From: Clostridium sp. Ade.TY | GTDB taxonomy: Bacteria > Bacillota > Clostridia > Clostridiales > Clostridiaceae | Assembly (NCBI RefSeq): GCF_000498355.1 | Contig: NZ_AVSV01000028.1 | Span: 124,001-188,000, forward strand | Length of the DNA: 64,000 bases | Direction of reading: 5' to 3' | In this document: one piece after another, positions 27,371 through 35,584 of the stretch | Layout: the number at the start of each line of letters is the position of its first letter | Numbering within the stretch: position 1 is the first letter of the stretch | Translations under genes and position numbers: made by a program | The notes under the pieces: model-generated | The model's input: only the letters and a program-made list of their open reading frames with translations | The model's database searches: none | Told to the model about the DNA's origin: nothing

Positions 27371-28636
27371 CTATTTTCTTTTTACTCCATTTAATAAAAC
27401 ATTCACTAAAACTCCTACTATTGCAGCAAAGCTTAATCCTGATATAGTTACGGCTTCTGTAACCTTTATCCCTATTATAAATCCAAAATTTTGATCTAAG
27501 TATGGATTTATATATGGTGCTATAAGCCCTACGAATAATATTGATCCTATTACAATAATATTTTTCCAGTTAAATTTAACTTTTTCATTTTTTATTGTTT
27601 TAGCTCCAATTAATGCTATCATACTAAATAACATTAAACTTATTCCACCCATTACTGGTTCAGGTATAGTTCTTATTGCTGTTCCAAACTTAGCTACAAA
27701 GCTAAGAGCTATTGCAAACAATGCTGTTATTCTTAGTATTGAAGGATCATAGTTTTTAGTTAATGCAAGTACTCCTGTATTTTCACCGTATGTAGTATTA
27801 GCAGGTCCTCCAAGCATAGCAGCTGTTAAAGTAGCTAATCCATCTCCAAGTAATGTTCTATTTAAACCTGGATCTTCAATAAAGTTTTTACCTACTACAG
27901 TACCATTAGTTGTTATATCACCTATATGTTCCATAAAAACTGCAAGTACTACTGGTGCTATTATCATTATTGCACCTATATTAAATTTAGGTAGTGTAAA
28001 ATTAGGAATCGCAAATATTGATGCTTGTCTTATTGCTACTGTATCTACAAATCCTGTTAAAAGTGCAGCTGTATATCCTACGGCTACCCCTATAAGTATA
28101 GCTATTTGTTTTATAAATCCTCTTCCGAAGAATCTTACTAATAATGTTACACCAAGAGTTACTAATCCAAGAATAATATTTTTGCCTACCATTCCAGCAG
28201 CAGTTGGTAAAAGATTAAGTCCTATAACCATTATCATAGGTCCTACAACTTGTGCCGGTAAAACTCTTTTTACTTTTTCTACTCCAATTTTCTTAATTAA
28301 GAAAGATGTAAGTACATATATAAGTCCTGCTACAAACATGCCACCTTGTGCATATCTTAAATCACCATAATCTGCCTTTACAGCATTTATTACTGCTATG
28401 AATGCAAAAGATGATCCTAAAAATACTGGAACTTTTCCCTTAGTACATATATGAAATATTAATGTTCCAACACCTGCTGTAAATAATGCTACTGATGGAT
28501 CTAATCCTGTAAGCATAGGTACTAATATTGTTGCTCCAAACATTGCTATAAGATGTTGAAGTGCTAAAACACATCTTAAAGCTTTTGCTTTTAAATCTCT
28601 TTCTACTTTTAATTCACATGTTTCAAATAATTGCAT
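27371..28636 (-). CDS. uraA: Uracil permease (NCS2 family)
   Basis: A 421-residue transporter with about 14 membrane segments that imports uracil with protons. Opening segment LQHLIAMFGATILVPMLTGLDPSVA and the core block VVLAVFMEHIGDITTNGTVVGKNF, which carries the conserved Glu of the binding site, are typical of UraA/PyrP. Substrate specificity is strongly backed by the leader: two PyrR-binding hairpins lie upstream, and PyrR senses UMP/UTP. The ATG at 28636 follows AAGGAG, itself predicted to be in a switching RNA structure. It is transcribed alone from a good sigma-A promoter at 28869-28897. Confidence 0.92.
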   Translation of the reverse strand: MQLFETCELKVERDLKAKALRCVLALQHLIAMFGATILVPMLTGLDPSVALFTAGVGTLIFHICTKGKVPVFLGSSFAFIAVINAVKADYGDLRYAQGGMFVAGLIYVLTSFLIKKIGVEKVKRVLPAQVVGPMIMVIGLNLLPTAAGMVGKNIILGLVTLGVTLLVRFFGRGFIKQIAILIGVAVGYTAALLTGFVDTVAIRQASIFAIPNFTLPKFNIGAIMIIAPVVLAVFMEHIGDITTNGTVVGKNFIEDPGLNRTLLGDGLATLTAAMLGGPANTTYGENTGVLALTKNYDPSILRITALFAIALSFVAKFGTAIRTIPEPVMGGISLMLFSMIALIGAKTIKNEKVKFNWKNIIVIGSILFVGLIAPYINPYLDQNFGFIIGIKVTEAVTISGLSFAAIVGVLVNVLLNGVKRK

Positions 28637-28646
28637 AAAAATACCA

Positions 28647-28716
28647 CTCCTTATTATTTTAAGGAGAAATTTAAAACTTCTCCCTTTTTCAGCCTCTCTG
28701 GACTGTATTAAAAAGG
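28647..28716 (-). promoter_or_regulatory. Second PyrR-binding hairpin with a ribosome-binding-site switch
   Basis: The PyrR loop AGTCCAGAGAGGCT (minus strand of 28691-28704) is closed by CCTTTTT/AAAAAGG, so the hairpin covers 28683-28716. Its 3' base overlaps a nine-pair stem (28661-28669 with 28677-28685). When that stem is lost, CTCCTT (28661-28666 on the minus strand) can pair with the ribosome binding site AAGGAG (28647-28652). PyrR binding here would thus favour hiding the ribosome binding site. The PyrR motif is seen directly; the switch is inferred. Confidence 0.65.
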
Positions 28717-28728
28717 TTTTTTATTTAT

Positions 28729-28759
28729 AAAAAAAACTTCTTACTAGCTAGTAAGAAGT
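28729..28759 (-). terminator. Attenuator terminator in the uraA leader
   Basis: A 24-base perfect palindrome (arms ACTTCTTACTAG and CTAGTAAGAAGT, 28736-28759) followed on the minus strand by at least seven T. Its 5' arm can pair instead with the 3' side of the upstream PyrR hairpin, giving an antiterminator. Confidence 0.88.
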
Positions 28760-28813
28760 ATGTATACTACTTTAACACAAAGACTAATATAGCTACTAAG
28801 CTATATTATACTT

Positions 28814-28850
28814 ATTGACTTCTTACTAGCCTCTCTGGACTAATTTAAAG
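28814..28850 (-). promoter_or_regulatory. First PyrR-binding hairpin (anti-antiterminator)
   Basis: The loop AGTCCAGAGAGGCT (minus strand of 28828-28841) sits on an 11-base-pair imperfect stem with a purine internal loop, as in known PyrR sites. The sequence after it, CTAGTAAGAAGT, is identical to the 3' arm of the attenuator terminator, so it can sequester the terminator's 5' arm when PyrR is not bound. Confidence 0.88.
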
Positions 28851-28868
28851 ATTATTTTATTTGATTGA

Positions 28869-28897
28869 AGTATATCATATCTTAATATTATATTCAA
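28869..28897 (-). promoter_or_regulatory. Sigma-A promoter of uraA
   Basis: Minus-strand -35 TTGAAT, exactly 17 bases, -10 TATACT; the leader then runs about 220 bases to the start codon. Confidence 0.8.
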
Positions 28898-28983
28898 TAC
28901 TTTTTTAATTTTGAATATAATTATAATTTATTAGTAAAAATAATATAGAACTTTTATTATTAATACTTAAATGAGGTGTTTTT

Positions 28984-29688
28984 ATGAAAAAAACTTTTTT
29001 AATTATAGTAATTTTTATTTCTATAATATTTTCTCTGATTCCTGTGACTTCTACTTATTCATTTAATAAATCAGAAGAAAAAAATATTTATCTAACTTTT
29101 GATGATGGCCCATCAAAAAATGTTTTACCTAAAATATTAGATATTCTAAAAGATAAAAATGTAAAAGCTACTTTTTTTGTTATTGGAAAAGAAATTGAAG
29201 GAAAAGAAGATATACTAAAAAGAATTTTTAATGAAGGTCACTCAATAGGTCTTCATAGTTTTTCACATGAAAGAAATAATATTTATTCTTCTAATGAAAA
29301 TTTTCTAAATGAAATGATTAAAACTCAAAAGTTAATAAAAAAAGAAATTGGAATATCTCCTAATATTTTAAGATTTCCTTTTGGAACTAATAATATGACA
29401 TATAAGATTACCCCTAGCATGGTATCACTTCTACATAATAATAATTTTAAAATATATGATTGGAATATTGATAGTGGAGATGGAGCTAGTCCTAATGCAG
29501 CTTCTTCTACATACATAAAAAATTCTAAAAGTAATAAAGATAACATTATCCTATTAATGCATTGTGCTGACATAAATAAAAATACAATTGGTGCTCTTCC
29601 ATCTATAATAGACTATTATAAATCTAAAGATTATAATTTTAAAGTTATTGATGAAAATACTAAAGAAGAATTTCATTATATAAAATAA
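28984..29688 (+). CDS. Secreted or membrane-anchored polysaccharide deacetylase (NodB family)
   Basis: 234 residues. An N-terminal signal peptide or anchor spans about residues 3-25 (basic MKKT, then a hydrophobic stretch). The NodB domain follows with TFDDGPS (Asp40/Asp41), the zinc histidines in HSFSHE (His91, His95), RFPFG, DWNIDSGD and LMHC, so all catalytic motifs are present. Likely substrates are peptidoglycan N-acetylmuramic or N-acetylglucosamine residues; PdaA-like enzymes make the spore cortex muramic lactam, but closeness to PdaA cannot be judged by eye. ATG follows GAGGTG. Monocistronic with a terminator at 29687. Confidence 0.88.
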   Translation: MKKTFLIIVIFISIIFSLIPVTSTYSFNKSEEKNIYLTFDDGPSKNVLPKILDILKDKNVKATFFVIGKEIEGKEDILKRIFNEGHSIGLHSFSHERNNIYSSNENFLNEMIKTQKLIKKEIGISPNILRFPFGTNNMTYKITPSMVSLLHNNNFKIYDWNIDSGDGASPNAASSTYIKNSKSNKDNIILLMHCADINKNTIGALPSIIDYYKSKDYNFKVIDENTKEEFHYIK

Positions 29689-29710
29689 AGCAGCTTCATT
29701 GGCTGCTTTA
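29687..29710. terminator. Bidirectional terminator between the deacetylase and GGDEF-EAL genes
   Basis: Eight-base-pair hairpin AAAGCAGC/GCTGCTTT with a seven-base loop between two convergent genes. Confidence 0.8.
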
Positions 29711-31477
29711 CTTTATTAAACTAAATTTTTTATCAAATAAAATTTTTATATTTTCTAATTTATCTGGTTTACTAAAATAATATCCTTGTATTTTATCACA
29801 ATTAATTTCTTTTAATATTTTTACTTGCTCAAAATTTTCTACACCTTCTGCAATAACTTCTATTCCTAATTTGTGAGAAAGCTGAATTATATTTTCTACA
29901 ATACATCTCACTTTTTCATTATGTAGTATATCTACAATAAAACTTCTATCTATTTTTAATATATCAATAGGTAGTCTAGTTAAGTAATTAAGCGAGGAAT
30001 ATCCTGTCCCAAAATCATCTAATGCAATACTTACTCCAAGCTCTTTTACAGCATTTAAAATATTTACATTTTTATTAAATGATTTCATAAGTATACTCTC
30101 TGTAATTTCAACTTCTATATACTTAAGTGGGATTTTATATTTTTTTAACAAATCTTCAAAATCATTTATTACTGTATTATACCTTAACTGTAACTCTGAT
30201 AAATTTATTGCTACTTTAAAATCATCATATCCATCATCTAATAGTTTTTTAACCTTTTTAAAAACTTCTTCTATAACAAATCTTCCAATAGGTAATATTA
30301 ACCTAGTTGATTCAGCTATTGGTATTATCTCATTTGGACTTACAATACCAAGTTCTTTACTATTCCATCTAAGTAGTGCTTCCATACCATGCATTTTTAA
30401 ATCAGATAAAGATATATTAGGCTGAAAAAGTACAAATAATTCATTTTTAACTAATGCTTCTTTTAAACACCTTTGTAATGTATATATTCTTTTAAGTTCT
30501 ACTGATATACTGTTATCAAAAAATGTATATCCATTTTTTCCATTTTTTTTAGTGTAATACATAGCTGTATCTGCTGATTTTAATAATACATCAAAATCTC
30601 TTCCATTATGTGGGGATATAGCTATACCTATACTTGCTGTAACGTAAAGCTCCCTTTCTTCTACATATAATGGAATATCAAATATATCAATTATTTTTTT
30701 TGCAAAATTTTCTGCCTCATCTATATTTACTATAAATGGTTTAAATATAATAAATTCATCTCCGCTATGCCTGCATATTATATCTTTTTTATCTAATCTT
30801 TTTTTTAATTCATCTGCTATTTTTAATAGTAATTCATCCCCAATTTCATGATTAAAGATATCATTTATAAACTTAAAATTGTCTATATCTACTAAAAAGA
30901 GCGCACCCAATCCTTCACATTCTTCATATTTTACTAAATGATTATTTACTAAATTTTTTATAAACTTCTTATTTGGCATTCCAATAGTAATATCATAATC
31001 TAACACCTTATTATATTCTTTTTCTAAAAGCTTTTCATATGTTATATTACTTAGTATCCCAATATATGAAAAATCATCATTTACAATACTCTCATTTCTC
31101 CTTATAGTGCACTTAAACCAATACATCCTATTTTCATTATCAACACATTTCACAGTGAATTCATTAACATCATCTTCATCTAAATTACTTATTATTTTGT
31201 TAAATAATGTAACACTATCTTTGCTAAATTTAGATAAAAATTCTTCTTTTGTTAATTCTATCGTATATTTATCTTCATCAAATATAGTATTTACAAATCC
31301 ACCAATTAGCTGAACATTGTTTTTGTTAGAACTCCACTTTATGAATGTGTCTTTTGCATACCTAGAAATATTTTTAATAGATTCTAAACTTATGGATGCT
31401 TTGAAATTTTTATCTTTTGATAAATTATTATCAAAAAATATCTCAACATTTTTGATATCTCTATCATGCCTCTTCAT
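29708..31477 (-). CDS. c-di-GMP turnover protein, PAS-like + GGDEF + EAL
   Basis: 589 residues: a PAS-like N-terminal region (about 30-150, FTVKCVDNENRMYWFKCTIRR), a GGDEF domain and an EAL domain. The GGDEF signature is altered to SGDEF at 238-242, so cyclase activity is uncertain. The EAL domain keeps EALLRW (Glu366), DDFGTGYSS, KIDRSF and AEGVE, which should give an active c-di-GMP phosphodiesterase. There are no membrane segments, so the protein is cytosolic. It begins 20 bases after a 40-residue membrane peptide gene and is probably co-transcribed with it. Confidence 0.88.
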   Translation of the reverse strand: MKRHDRDIKNVEIFFDNNLSKDKNFKASISLESIKNISRYAKDTFIKWSSNKNNVQLIGGFVNTIFDEDKYTIELTKEEFLSKFSKDSVTLFNKIISNLDEDDVNEFTVKCVDNENRMYWFKCTIRRNESIVNDDFSYIGILSNITYEKLLEKEYNKVLDYDITIGMPNKKFIKNLVNNHLVKYEECEGLGALFLVDIDNFKFINDIFNHEIGDELLLKIADELKKRLDKKDIICRHSGDEFIIFKPFIVNIDEAENFAKKIIDIFDIPLYVEERELYVTASIGIAISPHNGRDFDVLLKSADTAMYYTKKNGKNGYTFFDNSISVELKRIYTLQRCLKEALVKNELFVLFQPNISLSDLKMHGMEALLRWNSKELGIVSPNEIIPIAESTRLILPIGRFVIEEVFKKVKKLLDDGYDDFKVAINLSELQLRYNTVINDFEDLLKKYKIPLKYIEVEITESILMKSFNKNVNILNAVKELGVSIALDDFGTGYSSLNYLTRLPIDILKIDRSFIVDILHNEKVRCIVENIIQLSHKLGIEVIAEGVENFEQVKILKEINCDKIQGYYFSKPDKLENIKILFDKKFSLIK

Positions 31478-31496
31478 TTTTTTACCTCAAATTTGA

Positions 31497-31619
31497 TTAT
31501 TCATTTTCATCCTTTTTTAAAGTTTCATCTTTTCTTTTCTTATCATTAATTAATGTAGCTACAAGTGCTGTTGTAGCGGCTAATAAAACTGCAAATTTAC
31601 CTGTTTTTTTGACGTTCAT
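31497..31619 (-). CDS. 40-residue single-span membrane peptide
   Basis: A short frame starting at ATG 31619 after an AAGGATGG site. It encodes MNVKKTGKFAVLLAATTALV, then ATLINDKKRKDETLKKDENE: a basic start, one hydrophobic helix of about 17 residues and a charged tail. The composition is that of a real membrane microprotein, and it lies 19 bases upstream of the GGDEF-EAL gene. I recognise no family. It could anchor or regulate the neighbour, but nothing in the sequence proves this. Confidence 0.5.
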   Translation of the reverse strand: MNVKKTGKFAVLLAATTALVATLINDKKRKDETLKKDENE

Positions 31620-31703
31620 ACTAAAACCATCCTTTCAAATTCAAGCATTTCTTCATATATTATAACCTATATTATACCATTTATTCCACAGTTAATTTAA
31701 AAT

Positions 31704-31736
31704 AAAAAAGTATCTTAAAATTTAAGATACTTTTTT
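31704..31736 (-). terminator. Terminator after the DUF4250 gene
   Basis: Near-perfect hairpin, arms AAAAAAGTATCTTAAA and complement, one-base centre, flanked by T runs on the minus strand. Confidence 0.88.
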
Positions 31737-31744
31737 ATTTTTAC

Positions 31745-31933
31745 TTATTTAAACTGATTTAATTCTTTATTATATATATAATTAGCTTCTTTTAACTTAT
31801 TTGTTAATATGTCCTTATTAATATCCATATCGTAACATAAAGCATCTAGATTTGAATAGTAATCTCTTAATTTAAGATTTAATATACTTAAAAGTATATT
31901 TACATCCATTTCTTTTATTTCTTCTGTTGTCAT
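31745..31933 (-). CDS. DUF4250 domain protein
   Basis: A 62-residue helical protein. The pattern ILLSILNLKLRDYYSNLDALCYDMDINKDILTNKL followed by YNKELNQF fits the DUF4250 family of Firmicutes, which resembles a small helix-turn-helix but has no known role. AGGAAGTGAAG precedes the ATG. It follows the ChbG-like gene by 22 bases and ends at a strong terminator, so the two form an operon. Confidence 0.75.
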   Translation of the reverse strand: MTTEEIKEMDVNILLSILNLKLRDYYSNLDALCYDMDINKDILTNKLKEANYIYNKELNQFK

Positions 31934-31955
31934 AACTTCACTTCCTATATATTAA

Positions 31956-32711
31956 TTATAAATCTGAAAAACTTATAACTTTTATATTATTTTTTGAAAT
32001 ATAGTCTTTCATATTCTCTGATGTAAGTATTTCTAATTCTTTTTCTCTTATCATATTATATGATGATATATTATTAAGCTCTTTTCCATTATTAGATGGA
32101 TGAGCCATAAATTCTACAGTATTATATTTATCTTTTAAATAATATAATCTTTCTTTTAAATACTCTAAAGATATATTATTTAAGTAAAATGAATTATCAA
32201 AATAATCCGGACATACCACTCTCTTTTCTTTTAAAATATGTTTATCTTCATTAAATGGACATCTCATAGGAACCTTTAATTCATCTGCTATATCTACAAC
32301 TAAATTAAATATTTCTTTATTAAATCCATAAAAATGATGATGACTATCTATATGGTTAATTTTCATTCCTGTTTTCTTAAACTTATCTATTTGTGCTCTA
32401 ATTTCTTTTTCAGCTTCTATAATATTTATATCCTTAGGTATAAGATCAGGTCTTCTATAAAAATTTCCATTTTCATCACATATACTATTTACTTCTGAAA
32501 CTTCACTTACAGGTTTTCCACACGTAAAATTTAAATGAATTCCCATTTCATATATTCCAGAATCAAAAGCTAATTTTATGGCATCTTCAAAAAATGGCAT
32601 ATTTGCCATAGCACTAGTATCACCCATTATTCCATCTTTTAAACATTTTATTATTGCCTCTGATACACCTTTAGTTAAACCAAAATCATCTCCATTAATT
32701 AATAATCTCAT
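31956..32711 (-). CDS. ChbG/YdjC family carbohydrate deacetylase
   Basis: A 251-residue cytosolic enzyme. Family motifs are NGDDFGLT (Asp8/Asp9), the metal histidine in MGIHLNFT, and DSHHHFYGF. ChbG removes one acetyl group from chitooligosaccharide phosphates such as diacetylchitobiose 6-phosphate so that they can be used. No chb PTS or glycosidase genes are adjacent here, so the substrate may differ. It lies 38 bases downstream of the MATE gene and upstream of the DUF4250 gene, in the same direction. GGGATGTGGG precedes the ATG. Confidence 0.82.
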   Translation of the reverse strand: MRLLINGDDFGLTKGVSEAIIKCLKDGIMGDTSAMANMPFFEDAIKLAFDSGIYEMGIHLNFTCGKPVSEVSEVNSICDENGNFYRRPDLIPKDINIIEAEKEIRAQIDKFKKTGMKINHIDSHHHFYGFNKEIFNLVVDIADELKVPMRCPFNEDKHILKEKRVVCPDYFDNSFYLNNISLEYLKERLYYLKDKYNTVEFMAHPSNNGKELNNISSYNMIREKELEILTSENMKDYISKNNIKVISFSDL

Positions 32712-32749
32712 GTTCCCACATCCCTTTTATCTTATTTTAAAATATATTT

Positions 32750-34081
32750 TTAACTTACAATAACTTTATTTTCTACATATCGAACTAATAAAGTAGATAT
32801 TATAACAACTAAAGATTCAACTATTGGTATAGTCATCCAAACTCCATTTAGTCCAAATATATTTGAAAATATATTAAGTATTATAAATATTAATATTAAC
32901 CCTCTCATTAAAGATAAAAAAATTGAAAATCTAGACTTTTCTATAGCTTGCAGAAAACCAATATTTATAATATTAACTCCTGCTGGAATAAATGCTATAA
33001 AATAAATCATTATTCCAACCTTTGCAACTTCCATTAATTCATCTTTACTACTTGAAAATATACTAACTAAAACTTGAGGCTCTAAAATTCCTATAACAAA
33101 AAATATTATTCCAAGTGAAAAAGAAATTTTAGTTCCTATTTTATATATTGATAAAACTCTATCCATTTTATTAGCCCCATAATTTGTTCCTAAAAGTGGT
33201 TGTATTCCTTGGGATATCCCACTAAATATTGCTATAAATATTAATGCAACATTTGCTATTATACTATATGCTGAAACAGCAATATCTCCACCTATACTTA
33301 ACAATCTCATATTAAACATAAGTATTACTATTCCACCTGATATTTCTAAAATAAAACTTGCAAAACCATTTGTAATTATTCTTTTTATGTACTTATAAGA
33401 TAAATTTTTAATATTAAATTTTATTCTACATGATTTTTTTAAAAAATGTGTAAGTAAAACAAAAACTCCAAAAAGCTGTCCTATAGTTGTGGCAAGTGAT
33501 GCACCTTTCATTCCCATATTTAAATTAAATATAAAAATATAATCTAAAACTATATTTATAATATTAGTAACTATTATTGCCCACATTGCAACTTTAGGAT
33601 CATGATCATTTCTTACAAATACATTTAAACAATTAGATAGTATATATATAATACTTGAAAACAAAATAACTTTTAAATAATCCATTACTAATGGTAGAAG
33701 TTCATTAGATGAACCTAAAATAATTGCTATTTTATTTAAATAAAAGCTACCAAAAACTGAAAATATTATCCCAACCAATAGAGCTAAAACTATTGATGTA
33801 GTAAATATTTCATTTAAAACATTATATTTTTTTCTACCAATATTTATTGCAAGTGCTGTAGCTCCTCCAACTCCAAATATTAATCCAGTTGCTGAAAATA
33901 TATTATATACAGGTATTGATATATTAAGAGCCGCTAATCCATCATTTCCAATGCCTCTTCCAATAAACATAGTATCTAAAAATATACATAAAGATAACCC
34001 TATCATGCCAATTACACTTGGCAACATAAATTTAATAACTAAACTAATTATATTATCATTTATTGGATCTAATTTTTTCAT
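32750..34081 (-). CDS. MATE family efflux transporter
   Basis: A 443-residue protein with about 12 membrane segments in two homologous halves, the MATE fold. It starts with MKKLDPINDNIISLVIKFMLPSVIGMIG; the FIGRGIGNDGLAALNISIPVYNI and GGATALAINIGRKK blocks are typical of Firmicute MATE proteins. These exchange Na+ or H+ for cationic drugs or metabolites; the substrate is not predictable. AGAGGTAGC precedes the ATG. The ChbG-like and DUF4250 genes follow in the same direction, possibly from one transcript. Confidence 0.87.
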   Translation of the reverse strand: MKKLDPINDNIISLVIKFMLPSVIGMIGLSLCIFLDTMFIGRGIGNDGLAALNISIPVYNIFSATGLIFGVGGATALAINIGRKKYNVLNEIFTTSIVLALLVGIIFSVFGSFYLNKIAIILGSSNELLPLVMDYLKVILFSSIIYILSNCLNVFVRNDHDPKVAMWAIIVTNIINIVLDYIFIFNLNMGMKGASLATTIGQLFGVFVLLTHFLKKSCRIKFNIKNLSYKYIKRIITNGFASFILEISGGIVILMFNMRLLSIGGDIAVSAYSIIANVALIFIAIFSGISQGIQPLLGTNYGANKMDRVLSIYKIGTKISFSLGIIFFVIGILEPQVLVSIFSSSKDELMEVAKVGIMIYFIAFIPAGVNIINIGFLQAIEKSRFSIFLSLMRGLILIFIILNIFSNIFGLNGVWMTIPIVESLVVIISTLLVRYVENKVIVS

Positions 34082-34384
34082 AAAAAGCTACCTCTTAATT
34101 AATAATTTTATTAATATATTTTTCTACATTATTAAAGTTATTTATTCAAATATCTCTATATATAAAATACTTTTCAAATACATAAATGTCAAGATTAACT
34201 AATAATTATATATTAAACCACAGATAATCATTAGTTTAAAATTTGTAGGATAATACCTAAAGCAATTTTAATATAAAATAATGCACTAAAAGGAGCAATA
34301 AATTATTAATTCATTGCTCCTTTTAAAACATTTTATTTTCAACATTATCTTTAAACATAACGTACTATTTTAAATGCTTTTATT
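34082..34384. other. Intergenic region without a recognisable gene
   Basis: About 300 bases between the MATE gene start and the end of the C_GCAxxG_C_C gene. Apart from the hairpin at 34288-34324 I see only A+T-rich DNA, presumably carrying the MATE promoter. No coding frame with a ribosome binding site was found. Confidence 0.6.
34288..34324 (-). terminator. Terminator beyond the C_GCAxxG_C_C gene
   Basis: Twelve-base-pair hairpin (AAAAGGAGCAAT and complement, loop of 13), 60 bases past the stop at 34385; short A/T tails on both sides. Confidence 0.7.
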
Positions 34385-34747
34385 TTAATTATCTAATATA
34401 TCATTAAGTGCTTCATATGCGAAATTTATTATTTCTCCACATCCAACTTTATTCTTTTTTAAATCTAAACATATTTCTGAACTATATTTTTCTCTAACTC
34501 TATTCATAAGCTCTCTTGAATAAATTCTTGCTTCATTTTTTTCTATTTTATTTTCTCTTCCTTTTAAATATCCAATTATTAATACTGCAGCATTAACTGC
34601 ACCACAAAGACTTCCAACTGTTATTCCTGTCCCCATTCCACTTCCAAGTGATACTGGAATATCAGTATTATGCTCTTCATTATATGATTTTATTATAGAT
34701 TCTGCACAAGTATATCCTTGACTGTGGTATTCTGATGGCTTTATCAT
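34385..34747 (-). CDS. C_GCAxxG_C_C family redox protein
   Basis: A 120-residue protein with the name-giving cysteine pattern: GYTCAES near residue 14, GSLCGAVNAAVLIIG, then EICLDL and VGCGEII. The family (TIGR01909/PF09719) is suspected to be a redox or metal-binding protein and often neighbours electron-transfer genes. TAAGGAG precedes the ATG. It diverges from a Crp/Fnr regulator; two overlapping palindromes in the shared region at 34815-34841 suggest that this regulator controls it. Function is otherwise unknown. Confidence 0.82.
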   Translation of the reverse strand: MIKPSEYHSQGYTCAESIIKSYNEEHNTDIPVSLGSGMGTGITVGSLCGAVNAAVLIIGYLKGRENKIEKNEARIYSRELMNRVREKYSSEICLDLKKNKVGCGEIINFAYEALNDILDN

Positions 34748-34814
34748 TATACATTTCTCCTTAAAATTTTATTTTTATTCTCTATATATAATATATAATT
34801 TTTTTATTTTTTTC

Positions 34815-34841
34815 TGTGACATTATCACATGTAAGTGATAA
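34815..34841. promoter_or_regulatory. Overlapping palindromic operators of the Crp/Fnr regulator
   Basis: TGTGA-CATTA-TCACA at 34815-34829 overlaps a second perfect repeat, TTATCAC-ATGTAA-GTGATAA, at 34822-34841. Together they cover the promoter of the regulator gene at 34816-34844, and the first is centred about 40 bases upstream of the likely start of the opposite transcript. Confidence 0.75.
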
Positions 34842-34844
34842 TAT
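34816..34844 (+). promoter_or_regulatory. Promoter of the Crp/Fnr regulator gene
   Basis: -35 GTGACA, 17-base spacer, -10 TAATAT, both overlapped by the palindromes, as expected for negative autoregulation. Confidence 0.6.
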
Positions 34845-34874
34845 TTAATTATATCAGATTATGGAGGTATTTTA

Positions 34875-35555
34875 ATGATAAATGAAGATAATTTATTTTA
34901 TTTAAAAGAATTTCTACCTTTTTTCAATGAATTATCTAAAGATGAATTAAATAAATTATTATCAATAAGTCATATACAAAATTACTCAAAAGGTGATTTA
35001 ATAAACTCAAAATATTCATCAAATTGTTCAGGTATTATACTTGTTTTAAAAGGACAAATTAGAAGTTTTATTCATTCAAAATCAGGTAAAGAAATTACTA
35101 TCTTTAGACTTCTTAGTAGAGATTTTTGTTTATTATCTGCATCTTGTGCTTTTAAAAATATGTCTTATGATGTAAGTCTTCAAGCTGAAGAGAATTCATT
35201 AGTTTTAATTATAAATGGAGCTTATTTTAAAAGTTTATCTGATTCTAATATACATGTTCAAAAATTTTTATTTGATTTAACTCAAGATAAACTATCAGAA
35301 GTTTTATGTTTAATTGAAGATATAGTATTTTTAAGTTTTGATAAAAGACTTAGTAAGTTTTTAATAAATGAATCATTTCTTCAAAACACTACTACTTTAA
35401 ATATAACTCATGATTCAATTGCAAATAATTTAGGTTCTGCAAGAGAAGTAGTTAGTCGTATGCTTAAAAAATTTGAATTATTAAATATACTTAAACTTCA
35501 TAGAGGTAAAATAGAATTAATAGATAAAACTAAACTAATAGAACTATCAAAATAA
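34875..35555 (+). CDS. Crp/Fnr family transcriptional regulator
   Basis: A 226-residue regulator: an N-terminal cyclic-nucleotide-binding-like beta-barrel (about 15-135, LVLKGQIRSFIHSKSGKEITIFRLL) and a C-terminal winged helix, ITHDSIANNLGSAREVVSRMLKKFE. Cysteines in DFCLLSASCAFKN sit as in several Fnr-like clostridial regulators, but the N-terminal cysteine cluster of FNR is absent. The strong TGGAGG start and the palindromes over its promoter suggest autoregulation, plus control of the divergent C_GCAxxG_C_C gene. The signal is unknown; redox is plausible. Confidence 0.87.
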   Translation: MINEDNLFYLKEFLPFFNELSKDELNKLLSISHIQNYSKGDLINSKYSSNCSGIILVLKGQIRSFIHSKSGKEITIFRLLSRDFCLLSASCAFKNMSYDVSLQAEENSLVLIINGAYFKSLSDSNIHVQKFLFDLTQDKLSEVLCLIEDIVFLSFDKRLSKFLINESFLQNTTTLNITHDSIANNLGSAREVVSRMLKKFELLNILKLHRGKIELIDKTKLIELSK

Positions 35556-35584
35556 AAAAAGATGATTTTTAAATCATCTTTTTT
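35554..35584. terminator. Bidirectional terminator between the Crp/Fnr and TtcA-like genes
   Basis: Hairpin AAAAAGATGATTT/AAATCATCTTTTT with a loop of three and tails on both sides. Confidence 0.88.
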
